This document shows positions 16,498 to 24,874 of a DNA stretch of 59,181 bases, in pieces (the first letter of the stretch is position 1; every line of letters starts with the position of its first letter). The notes below the pieces were generated by a model that saw only the letters and a list, made by a program, of their open reading frames with translations, was not told the DNA's origin and did no database searches. Both the position numbers and the translations under genes were made by a program. The stretch spans positions 1-59,181 of the forward strand of contig CAIZNN010000063.1 in NCBI GenBank assembly GCA_903934285.1. The letters are read 5' to 3'. The stretch comes from Akkermansiaceae bacterium (GTDB taxonomy: Bacteria > Verrucomicrobiota > Verrucomicrobiia > Verrucomicrobiales > Akkermansiaceae).

Positions 16498-19287
16498 ATG
16501 CAAACCCGTTTCAATCCCCACCGCCCTCTGCGTTTCGCCCTTGCCTGCCTCCTGGGGTTGCTGACACCCGCAACCGCGGCCGCCGCGCCGCAGGCCGAAC
16601 TGGCGAACCTGCGCTGCGAATACCGCATCGATCCGCGCGGCATCGACGTGGCCCAGCCGCGCCTGAGTTGGCTCATCACCTCCACCCAGCGCGGGGCGCG
16701 GCAAACCGCCTATCAGGTGCTGGTGGCCTCGACCCCGGAATTGCTAGGCAATAACCAGGGGGATCTCTGGGACAGCGGCAAGGTCGCATCTGACCAGCAA
16801 AATCAGATAGTATATGCCGGCCAGCCGCCCGGCTCGGGCAGGCTGTGTCACTGGAAGGTTCGCAGCTGGGACCAAGACGGCAAACCCGGCGCATGGAGCC
16901 AGCCGGCAAGTTGGTCGATGGGCTTGCTAACACCAACAGACTGGCAGGCGAAGTGGATCGGGCTGGACTTGAAGGATGCTGGCGCTGATCCGCATGATTC
17001 GGAAAAACGGCGATTGCCCGCGCGCTATCTGCGCCGGGAATTTGTCGCCGACAAACTTGTCCGGCGGGCCACGGCCTATGTCTGCGGACTGGGCTGCTTC
17101 GAGCTCCACATCAACGGCGCGAAAGTCGGTGACCATGTGATGGATCCGGTCCTGACCGAATACAACAAGCGGGCTTGTTATGTGGCCTTTGACGTCACGC
17201 AAAACATCGCAATGGGCCGCAACGCGATTGGGGTGGTGCTTGGCAACGGTCGGTTCTTTGCGCCGCGCATCAAGAACCCGGCCTCATACAAGGATTACGG
17301 GGCCCCCATGCTCATCGCCCAGATCGCAGTCGAATACGACGACGGCTCCCATGCCCAGTGGCTCAGTGACGGCCAGTGGCGCGCCACCTCCGACGGACCG
17401 ATCACCGCCAACAATGAATACGACGGCGAGGAATATGATGCCAGAAAGGAAATGCCGGGCTGGGATGCGGTTGGCTTTGATCAATCCAAGTGGCGTGACG
17501 CTTGCGTGCTGGATGGACCGAAAGGCAAGCTGGTGGCCCAGATGATGGAACCTAACAAGGTTGTGGATGTCCTCAAGCCGGTTGCACTGGCGGAACCCAA
17601 GCCGGGGGTCTGGATTGTGGACTTTGGCCAGGCATTCTACGGACAAGTGCGCATCAAGCTCAGTGGTCCGGCAGGAACCGAGATCCGGATGACTGCGGCC
17701 TACAGCCTGCAGACTGACGGAACCCTCAAGATCGTGGACAATCGGAATGCCAATTGCACGGATATCTACATTCTCAAGGGACAGGGCGAGGAGACGTGGT
17801 GCCCGTCGTTAAAAGGGCAGGGGATGCGGCGGATACAACTCACCGGTTGGCCGGGCAAGCCCACGGCGGAGCAATTCGAAGGACGGGTTGTCAGCACGGA
17901 CAATTCCACTGCGGGCACGTTCGAGTGCTCCAATCCGCTGATCAACCGGATCCACCGCAACATCTTCTGGGGCGCGCGCATGTACAAGCGGCAGGGCGTG
18001 CCGCTGGATCCCGACCGGGATGAGCGGCAAGGCTGGCTCGGTGATCCGGCGAAGGATGCGGAGAGTGATGCCTTCAATTTCAACGTGGCCGCGTTCTATT
18101 CCAAATGGCTGGGCGATCTCAGGCTGGATCAACGTGATGACGGGAGCATCGGAGACATCTCGCCCAACTTCTGGGATTGGGGCAGCGGCGTGCTGTGGCC
18201 CAGCGTGGTTACCATCATCCCTGAATGGCTGTACGATTTCTATGGCGACCGTCGCGCGGTGGCAGACAACTATGCAGCCATCAAGAAATGGATGGCGTTC
18301 CATCAGCAGCGTCTTGAACCCGATTTCACCGTAAGCAAGGACAGCTATGGTGATTGGTGCGACGCGTCAACGATGGATCAAGGCGGCAAGGCAGAGGGCA
18401 ACACAGCCATGCCCCTGCTCTCCACGGCCTACTATTTCAACAACTGCCGGATTGCGGCGCGGCTCGCCGGGTTGTTAGGAAAGCCGGACGAAGCGAAGGA
18501 ATTCCTCCTACTCGGGGAGAAGGTCAAGGATGGATTCAATCGGAAATTCCTCGATCCCGTTGCCGCAACCTATGCCGGTGACACGCAGTGCGCTTATGTT
18601 GTGGCGTTGAAATTCGGCCTGGTTCCGCCGGGCATCCGGGATGCCGTGGTTGGACGCTTCATCGACAATATTCTGGTGAAGAACAACGGGCATCTGACCG
18701 TCGGATTGATCGGCATGCAATGGCTGATGCAGACATTGACGGAAATCGGCCGGCCCGATGTCGCCTATACCATTGCCACCCAGACGACGCGGCCGAGTTG
18801 GGGCTATATGATCAGCAAGGATGCCACCACGATTTGGGAGCGCTGGGATTGCGATACCCAGGGGAGCGGCATGAACAGCGAGGCTCTTCTGATACTTTCG
18901 GGCAATCTTGACGCCTGGTTCTACCAAACCCTGGCGGGACTCAATTATGATCCGGCGCAACCTGGCTTCAAGCACGTCATCCTCAAACCCCGGCCGCTGG
19001 GCGATCTCACCTGGGCCAAGGCTCATCATGATTCCTTGTACGGCCGCATCGCCAGCGCGTGGCAGCGCACCGCCACAACCTTTGATTGGCAAATCACCGT
19101 CCCTCCTAACACCACCGCCAGCGTCCATGTGCCGACGCCGGACGCCGCCAGCGTCACCGAATCCGGCCAGCCCGCCGCCACGGCATCAAACGTGAAATTC
19201 CTGCGCCAGGAGGCCGGGGCCGCCGTCTATGCGGTGGGTGCGGGCACTTACCGGTTCCACTCCACGCTGCCGGCTTCGCCTAAATAG
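16498..19287 (+). CDS. GH78-family alpha-L-rhamnosidase, altered acid motif
   Basis: A 929-residue paralogue of the preceding gene, exported by a signal peptide (FALACLLGLLTPATAAAA). It has the same domain series: LRCEYRIDPRGIDVAQPRLS at the N-terminus, LHINGAKVGDHVM in the lectin-like domain, then the alpha6/alpha6 barrel. At the acid motif it reads L503-D-P-D-R-D-E509 where the neighbour reads D-C-P-Q-R-D-E: the general acid Glu is retained but the first Asp, normally contacting the rhamnose ring, is Leu. The base Glu in WERWD (E781) is present. Activity or specificity may therefore differ. No Shine-Dalgarno sequence; the leader is C/A-rich. Its 3' tract is nearly identical to that of its neighbour. 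Confidence 0.87.
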   Translation: MQTRFNPHRPLRFALACLLGLLTPATAAAAPQAELANLRCEYRIDPRGIDVAQPRLSWLITSTQRGARQTAYQVLVASTPELLGNNQGDLWDSGKVASDQQNQIVYAGQPPGSGRLCHWKVRSWDQDGKPGAWSQPASWSMGLLTPTDWQAKWIGLDLKDAGADPHDSEKRRLPARYLRREFVADKLVRRATAYVCGLGCFELHINGAKVGDHVMDPVLTEYNKRACYVAFDVTQNIAMGRNAIGVVLGNGRFFAPRIKNPASYKDYGAPMLIAQIAVEYDDGSHAQWLSDGQWRATSDGPITANNEYDGEEYDARKEMPGWDAVGFDQSKWRDACVLDGPKGKLVAQMMEPNKVVDVLKPVALAEPKPGVWIVDFGQAFYGQVRIKLSGPAGTEIRMTAAYSLQTDGTLKIVDNRNANCTDIYILKGQGEETWCPSLKGQGMRRIQLTGWPGKPTAEQFEGRVVSTDNSTAGTFECSNPLINRIHRNIFWGARMYKRQGVPLDPDRDERQGWLGDPAKDAESDAFNFNVAAFYSKWLGDLRLDQRDDGSIGDISPNFWDWGSGVLWPSVVTIIPEWLYDFYGDRRAVADNYAAIKKWMAFHQQRLEPDFTVSKDSYGDWCDASTMDQGGKAEGNTAMPLLSTAYYFNNCRIAARLAGLLGKPDEAKEFLLLGEKVKDGFNRKFLDPVAATYAGDTQCAYVVALKFGLVPPGIRDAVVGRFIDNILVKNNGHLTVGLIGMQWLMQTLTEIGRPDVAYTIATQTTRPSWGYMISKDATTIWERWDCDTQGSGMNSEALLILSGNLDAWFYQTLAGLNYDPAQPGFKHVILKPRPLGDLTWAKAHHDSLYGRIASAWQRTATTFDWQITVPPNTTASVHVPTPDAASVTESGQPAATASNVKFLRQEAGAAVYAVGAGTYRFHSTLPASPK
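19084..19269 (+). repeat. Near-identical tract shared by two rhamnosidase genes, copy 2
   Basis: Partner of 16264-16449; encodes the WQITVPPNTTA...VHVPTPDAAS C-terminal segment. Identity drops sharply just upstream, in codons for the preceding barrel region, and again just before the stop codon. Confidence 0.9.
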
Positions 19288-19306
19288 CAGCCAAAAGAAC
19301 ATAACG

Positions 19307-19834
19307 ATGCATCAACCCAATCTCCGTCCACTCAGCGTCGGCCTGCTCGTCGGCCTGCTGGCGATTGCCGTCAGCGCAATGGGGGCCGTGCCTGCTACCG
19401 CCAAACTGGCTAACTTGCGTTGCGAATACCTCACCAATCCTTTGGGAATCGACGCGCCTACGCCGCGGCTTTCCTGGCAGATCGACGCGCAGGGAAAACA
19501 AGACGTCAAACAAGTGGCCTATCACATTCAGGTCGCCTCGAGTGAAACGCTCTTGAACCAAGCGAAAGGCGATCTCTGGGATAGTGGAAAAGTCACCAGC
19601 GACCAGAGCACGCAGATCACGTATGCCGGCAAGCCACTCACCTCGCGCATGTGCTGCTATTGGCGGACGCAAATCTGGACCTCCGACGGTGGGATCCAGA
19701 GCGCTACGGCGATGTGGAGCATGGGACTCCCTAATCCCGACGACTGGCACGCCCAATGGATTGGTCGCCCCAACAATCCCGCGGTCAAAGACGACATGTC
19801 CCTGCCCGCCCATTATCTTGAAAGCTCCCAGTGA
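19307..19834 (+). pseudogene. Fourth GH78 rhamnosidase, 5' fragment only
   Basis: This frame starts with a signal peptide (VGLLVGLLAIAVSAMG) and continues as the GH78 N-terminal domain (LANLRCEYLTNPLGIDAPTP), closely matching the three upstream genes. It reaches the point where they read LPARYLRREF, here LPAHYL, and then runs out of homology and stops after four more residues (175 codons in total, against 929). The catalytic barrel is missing, so this is a truncated remnant of a fourth tandem paralogue. Confidence 0.85.
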
Positions 19835-20075
19835 TCTCACCGCCCATTTGGAACTCAGCACTGCAGCGCTGGTCAAAGTTTGGATGAACGGAACCCTGCT
19901 CATGGCCAAGACCAGCGAGGCGGATAAGCAGGTGTACGAGGTAAAGCTCCGCGCAGGCGATAATCCGCTGATGATCAAGGCCATTCAGATGAAGCAGGAT
20001 TCTCTGGATCTTTCCGTGCAGTTGCGCGCAACCGATGGCGGTGAACTGCGCCGCGTTTCAGCACGCGCGCGATGA
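19825..20075 (+). pseudogene. 3' fragment of an unrelated hydrolase-like gene
   Basis: In a frame shifted from the GH78 fragment, about 80 codons (DLTAHLELSTAALVKVWMNG ... VKLRAGDNPLMIKAIQ) read like the C-terminal jelly-roll or beta-sandwich found at the end of glycosidases and esterases, in which a W-M-N-G turn is followed by K-L-R-A-G-x-N-x-L-x-x-K. No start or catalytic domain exists. It is joined directly to the truncated GH78 copy. Confidence 0.6.
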
Positions 20076-20102
20076 TCCGCTGCGACCACACAGAGCATTA
20101 AC

Positions 20103-20669
20103 ATGACAACGGAACAACTAACAGGGAATCGTGTGAGGACGCTCTGCTTTTTATCAGTCACCAGGAACGAGTGGCTCAGCACCGGCCTGCTCGCCGGGCT
20201 CCTCGCCTTGCCGTGCGTCAGCCCGGCGGCCGACGAGCTCGCTACCACGTTTGGTTCGCCTCCTTTGGCGTCTGCGCCAGCGGTTTATCCGGACGGTCGA
20301 CCGAGCGCCCGGTTGCGCCTCGATGCGACCGATCAAGGCCGCATCCTCAAACACGGCGACGGGCCGAAGCAATGCGACCTACTCGGCGCCCGGGAAGCGT
20401 TGATCTTTAAAGAAGGCGGAACCTATCACCTGTTTTACGATGGGGCCGGACCAAAGGGCTGGCTGGCCTGCCTGGCCACGAGTAAGGACCTCGAAACCTG
20501 GCAAAAAAAAGGTCCGGTCCTTGAATTCGGCAAGGCGGGTGAGATGGATTCCGCCGCCGCATGTGCTCCCTGGGTTTTCCACGATGGGAAGGAATGGCAT
20601 ATGTTCTATCTGGGGACGCAGCGAGCTTCAGGAGCACCGGACCGAATCCCCTCGACCCCGTATGTAACG
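20103..20669 (+). pseudogene. GH43/GH130-like beta-propeller glycosidase fragment
   Basis: The translation has a signal-peptide-like segment (LLAGLLALPCVSPAADE) resembling that of the GH78 gene at 13678. It then shows beta-propeller features of GH43/GH32/GH130-type enzymes: AREALIFKEGGTYHLFYDG, a TSKDLETWQK blade, and PWVFHDGKEWHMFYLG. Only about two or three blades remain of the usual five. The frame then passes without a stop into the start of a GH106-like gene at 20670. Probably a dead remnant, although the frame itself is open. Confidence 0.65.
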
Positions 20670-21590
20670 ATGAAGGCGACGACCTTGCCCCTTCTACTCT
20701 CCGTGCTGTGCGCGGCATCGCTGCCACTGCAGGCGGCCCCGGATTCGCTGGTGGAGAATTTCATGACTCCGCCAGCCGCCGCCCGGCCGGGGGTTTATTG
20801 GTATTTCATGGATGGCAATCTCAACGGCAATGAGATGACCGCCGATCTGGAATCCATGAAAACCGCCGGCCTCGGCAACCTGGTTTTCCTGGAGGTCGAT
20901 GTCGAGGTGCCGGCCGGGCCGGTTAAGTTCATGAGCGAGCCGTGGCAGGAGTTGTTCGCCAAGGCGGTCCATGCGGCGGAACGGTTAGGGCTGGATATAT
21001 CGCTGGGCACCGGCCCGGGTTGGTGTGGCAGCGGCGGGCCCTGGGTCAAGCCGGAGCAATCGATGCAGCATTTGGTCTTCAGCACGGTGGCGGTCGAGGG
21101 GCCGGTCCTCTATGAGGCGGTGCTGCCGGTGCCGGAGCAGCGCAAAACGATCTGGCAACCTGGGGAAACAACAACAAGCTCCAGCTTTCGATCGAACCGT
21201 ATGACATGAACCCCACCGCAGACCTGGATCTCGGCGCGGTGGCTGATGTGCCGATGGCGAAATTCCGGAGCGTAGGTTATGGGTTTGACGTCAGTTGATC
21301 CAAAATGGGGCGGACCGGAGCAGGTCACTTTCGAGGCCTTGCAAGATTGGACGCAGCGGCCGGAGCCGGGTATTAAGTACTACTCAGGCATCGCCATCTA
21401 TCGAAAGCCCTTCGAGTTCAAGCCGCCGACCGGAACGCGGCTGTTCCTGGACCTGGGTGTCGTCAACGACATGGCGCGCGTTCGCCTCAACGGCAAGAAC
21501 CTCGGGGTGGTCTGGTGTGCGCCGTGGCGGGTGGAAATCACCGCAGCTGTCAAAGCCGGCGGTAATGAGCTTGAGATCGGGGTGGGGTAA
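20670..21590 (+). pseudogene. GH106-like rhamnosidase with large internal deletion
   Basis: From the internal ATG at 20670 there is a complete signal peptide (TLPLLLSVLCAASLPLQA) and a typical GH106 N-terminus (PGVYWYFMDGNLNGNEMTAD ... GTGPGWCGSGGPWV). Homology breaks near 21165. The C-terminal part continues in other frames: NKLQLSIEPYDMNPT at about 21168-21294, then PKWGGPEQVTFEALQDWTQR and LNGKNLGVVWCAPWRVEI up to 21590. GH106 enzymes are usually around 1000 residues; at least half, including the catalytic barrel, is deleted and two frameshifts or stops remain. Not functional. Confidence 0.8.
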
Positions 21591-21631
21591 ATTGGAGTGT
21601 CGGGATAGCTCGTGGGGAAGAAACCACTGAT

Positions 21632-21695
21632 GAAGACTGAGAAGACTGATGCCACTGATTGAAGATTTCTTCTGTGCTCAGTGGCCTCAGTGGTT
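21632..21695. repeat. ACCACTGAT-type repeat, copy 2, with inverted partner
   Basis: AACCACTGA (21632-21640) pairs with TCAGTGGTT (21687-21695). Inside it CCACTGA (21652-21658) pairs with TCAGTGG (21678-21684), around a GAAGA-TT-TCTTC core. It can fold as nested hairpins and might serve as a bidirectional terminator. Confidence 0.65.
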
Positions 21696-21760
21696 GCTTG
21701 CTCCCGATCCGCCCCACCAAGTCACCTCATCCACCCCACCCCAAGTCTTCCTCTTCAATC

Positions 21761-21810
21761 CGTGCAATCCCGTGCAATCCCGTGCAATCCGGTGCGATCT
21801 GGTGCGATCC
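21761..21810. repeat. 10-bp tandem repeat
   Basis: Three perfect copies of CGTGCAATCC and two variants (GGTGCGATCT, GGTGCGATCC) head to tail, close to one helical turn per unit. Confidence 0.9.
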
Positions 21811-21975
21811 GTGGTGGTTTCAGGCCGTCAAACCCCAACGCTTGGCGGAAGCAAGAGTACCATGTCATTTTCCGGCATGGGCGCTCAATTCCGCGTCAAT
21901 TCAAAGCCGAGGTCAGGGAGTCTGCGTTTGTGCCGGTGACCGAATGGTTGGGATGGCAGGGCAACCGGGTGCGGT

Positions 21976-23310
21976 TCATTCCTTCTCCACCCGGTAGAAG
22001 GCCTTGCCTGCCGGCGGGCTGGTGTCGATGAGCGTGTCGGTGGTGGCGGACGGCTTGAAACCACTGACGATGATGTCGGAAAACGCTAGCAGATCGGGCG
22101 AACGCGCCAACCGATAGGTGGCGGCCACGGTGACCGGGCAGTTCATGCCACCCGGCAGGTCGGCGGGAATCTGATAGGCGGTGGTTGCCGGGGCATCGCC
22201 CGAACCATTGTAGCTCTCGAATTTCTTCTCCTCCCACTCGCCGGGCGTGAGGATGGCGGCGTCGGTGAGCACCTGGGTGAACTCGTTTTGGAAGAGCCGG
22301 CCCAGCGCGTCGATGCGGATGATGAAGTGGGTGTTGTTGCGCGACCAGCGGGCCTTTGCGGCCTTGGCCTTGGTGCGGAGGGCGGGATCCAGCGGGCCGT
22401 TGGTGATGCCGTCACCGTCGTGGTTCACATCCGCCAATGCCAGCGGCATGGCTTCGTTGAGCAACTCATCGAGCCGGTTATAGGCATAGGGCCGGGTTCC
22501 GGTGCTGACGTTGTTGTAGCGGATGGGGCTGAAGCTTGCGCCGCCGGTGTTTTTATAGATATAGAGGTAATGGGCGTAATCGCCGACTAACAAGTCGGGC
22601 AGGCCATCGCCGGTGACATCGCCGAGGGTCAGGCCATAACCGTGCAGGTAAACCTCCGGCGGAAAGTAGGGTGGCTGCTCCGGGTCGGGGGCAAACCCGC
22701 GCTCGACGCCCTGGATCAGCACTTCGGCGATGAAGGTCAGCGGGCTGCCCTGCGCCTGGCGGTTGCGCCAAAGGATGATGTCGGCGGTGTCGCCCGGCAC
22801 TGCCGTGTTGACGCGTTCGCCACTGACCAGGTCGAGGTCGCCGTTGTTATCGACATCCCCGGCGGCGAGGCTCATGGGATCGAGACCGGCCACCCCGATG
22901 GTGATGCCGAGTTGTTCAAAGCCTGGGGACGGGCCCAAGCCGCTGCCTTGGAAGGTGCCATTGCCGTTGCCGAGGTAGAGGTGGAGTTGGCCCTCGTTGG
23001 CATCGGTGGCGCGGGCGAGCACGAAGTCGGCGTTGGAGTCGCCGTTGAAATCGCCGGCGACGAGTGAGTAGGCGTCGTTGTATAGCTGGTTGATCTTCAC
23101 GCCGCTGTTGGCGAAGGTGCCGCTGCCGTCGCCAAGGTAAAGGTGGATATCGCCATAGGTGTCGCCGGAAATGATGTCGGGTTTGCCATCTCCAGAATCC
23201 CCCAACCCCGGACAGGGCGCGATTGACTCTCCTCTGGAAGCAGGCGTTGGGGAAATCCTTTCCGAGGTAAGTATGACCCTAGGAAGCCACCTGCCCGGGG
23301 GCAAGTTCAT
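21976..23310 (-). CDS. FG-GAP/VCBS-repeat surface protein, N-terminally truncated
   Basis: The 444-residue product has at least five calcium-binding FG-GAP loops (SGDGKPDIISG, DFNGDSNADFV, DVDNNGDLDLV, DVTGDGLPDLL, DVNHDGDG), as in integrin-like beta-propellers that bind glycans or proteins outside the cell. It ends in the shared ...KAFYRVEKE tail. The first ~35 residues do not look like a signal peptide and homology starts abruptly mid-repeat at about 23240, so the true 5' end is missing. It lies 12 bp after the chitinase stop on the same strand and may be translated from that mRNA. Either a relic or an unexported remnant; the name is firm, function is doubtful. Confidence 0.7.
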   Translation of the reverse strand: MNLPPGRWLPRVILTSERISPTPASRGESIAPCPGLGDSGDGKPDIISGDTYGDIHLYLGDGSGTFANSGVKINQLYNDAYSLVAGDFNGDSNADFVLARATDANEGQLHLYLGNGNGTFQGSGLGPSPGFEQLGITIGVAGLDPMSLAAGDVDNNGDLDLVSGERVNTAVPGDTADIILWRNRQAQGSPLTFIAEVLIQGVERGFAPDPEQPPYFPPEVYLHGYGLTLGDVTGDGLPDLLVGDYAHYLYIYKNTGGASFSPIRYNNVSTGTRPYAYNRLDELLNEAMPLALADVNHDGDGITNGPLDPALRTKAKAAKARWSRNNTHFIIRIDALGRLFQNEFTQVLTDAAILTPGEWEEKKFESYNGSGDAPATTAYQIPADLPGGMNCPVTVAATYRLARSPDLLAFSDIIVSGFKPSATTDTLIDTSPPAGKAFYRVEKE

Positions 23311-23322
23311 TTCAAGCGCCGG

Positions 23323-24699
23323 TCAAGGGGTGACGGCGCGGTTTTCCGCAACCCGATAGAAACGCCGCGGCTGACCCGCGCCACCGGGATCGGTGACTTG
23401 AGTTGAGAGGCCGGTGGCGGTCACCCGGGTGACGGTTTCCCACGACCCGGAGCCGGGATCAGGGCTCCACTGCAGCAGGTAACTCTGGCCGATGGCGCTG
23501 CTGAAGGTGACCCGCACATCGCCGCCGACACGCTGGACTTCGGTAATCACAAAAGTATCGCGAAGCGCCTGCTTGACCGCCTGCAACAACGGGTCACGCA
23601 GACCATCAGCCTGGTCGGGCCGGTATCCGCCGCCCAGTTCGTAGATCATCACCCCTCCCAAGCCCCGCCGTGTGGCATACTGCACCTTGGCCCGGCAGGT
23701 CGCCGCATCGTCATAAGAAATGAACTTGTCGTCCGCCGAGCCTGCCTGGTCGATGCTCAGGTAGGCCGCCTGTGTGGCCGCATCCCAGGCATGGTGCTGC
23801 GGCTGATAGTAGCTGGCCATGATTTCGTGATATGCCTTGTAAGCCATGCTCGGCGCGGTGGTCCACGCCTGGCGCGGTAGCGCCGCGCCTCCGGTGGTGG
23901 TGCCGGTGCCGCCACTCCACACCCGGCCGTAAAAGTCGATGCCGACGCCCAATTTGTTTGGTGCCAGGCCGGCGGCGATGAAGCTGGCGACCATGCCCTC
24001 GGCGGACGGCAGCGGACTGCCCGTGCCGGGCAACCGGTAACCCCCATCGCTGACGGCGGAATTGAACCAGATCACCCACCCGGGCCAGGGCCCGGCCAGG
24101 TCGTAAGTCATCAGGTTGATCTGGTCGAACTGGTTTTGCAGCCCTGCCAGCAGGCCGGGTTGGGCGGCTGCGGCCGCCGTCAGCAGCGGGCGTGGCGTGT
24201 GGGCGTTGAGGGCCGTCCGAAGGCCGTTGACGAGATTGGAGAATGGCGCGGCATCCGTCGCCTGCAGCGGTTCCCAATCGAGATCCACGCCGTCATAGCC
24301 GCGGCTGCGGGCGAAGGTGACGATGTTGTTGATGAACGTGGGGAGGAATTCCGCCCGGCAGGCGGCGCGGAAAGCGGTGGCACTCCCTGCTCCGCCGACC
24401 GAGATAAGCACCTTGGTGGCGACGGCGTGGGCGTGGGTGAGCACCTCGGCCGAATGGCCGGCGGTGACGCCGTTGATGTCGCTGTCGAGCGTGCCATCGG
24501 CTTTGGGAACCACTGCGAAATGGATGACATGGGTCATTGCGCTGAAATCCACGCGTTCCGCCGGCAGGTGCTGCCACTGCGTCCAGCCGGCGTAGTAAGC
24601 CGTGTTCCACAGTCCGGCCTGTGCGGATGGCAGCATGATTGATGCCGCCGCGACGCAGGCGCGCAAGAGCATGATGCCGGGCATGTGGTTGCTGCGCAT
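23323..24699 (-). CDS. Secreted GH18 chitinase-like protein
   Basis: A 458-residue exported GH18 hydrolase. Signal peptide about residues 1-28 (LLRACVAAASIMLPSAQA). The catalytic D-x-x-D-x-D-x-E signature is complete: D136, D139, D141 and the acid E143 in YDGVDLDWEP. Other GH18 landmarks are KVLISVGG on beta-3, INLMTYDLAGPWPG on beta-6, and GGVMIYELGGGY near the end of the barrel. Residues about 385-458 form a small C-terminal beta module ending in RRFYRVAENRAV, also seen in neighbouring secreted proteins. GH18 enzymes cleave chitin or related beta-1,4-GlcNAc polymers. Divergent from the CotH operon, separated by a 175-bp region. Confidence 0.88.
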   Translation of the reverse strand: MRSNHMPGIMLLRACVAAASIMLPSAQAGLWNTAYYAGWTQWQHLPAERVDFSAMTHVIHFAVVPKADGTLDSDINGVTAGHSAEVLTHAHAVATKVLISVGGAGSATAFRAACRAEFLPTFINNIVTFARSRGYDGVDLDWEPLQATDAAPFSNLVNGLRTALNAHTPRPLLTAAAAAQPGLLAGLQNQFDQINLMTYDLAGPWPGWVIWFNSAVSDGGYRLPGTGSPLPSAEGMVASFIAAGLAPNKLGVGIDFYGRVWSGGTGTTTGGAALPRQAWTTAPSMAYKAYHEIMASYYQPQHHAWDAATQAAYLSIDQAGSADDKFISYDDAATCRAKVQYATRRGLGGVMIYELGGGYRPDQADGLRDPLLQAVKQALRDTFVITEVQRVGGDVRVTFSSAIGQSYLLQWSPDPGSGSWETVTRVTATGLSTQVTDPGGAGQPRRFYRVAENRAVTP

Positions 24700-24874
24700 G
24701 ACAGCGGCAGCCTAAGTGTGACTGCCGGCAAGCGCCAGAAAATTGCGCCGATGGTGACTGCGGAAGCACAACCCGTATTTATGGTTGCAAGGCCGGGGAG
24801 AATGACGCCCAATGCTGCGATTCGGCCGTTGCGCTTGGTGCCACAACTGCGCTGGCCGAACCTCAGACAACCCC

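Larger units (their letters stand above)
21591..21975. other. Intergenic region with two repeat types, no gene
   Basis: It separates the plus-strand glycosidase remnants from the minus-strand FG-GAP gene. It holds the ACCACTGAT inverted repeat and a 10-bp tandem array, and nothing that looks coding. Confidence 0.6.
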
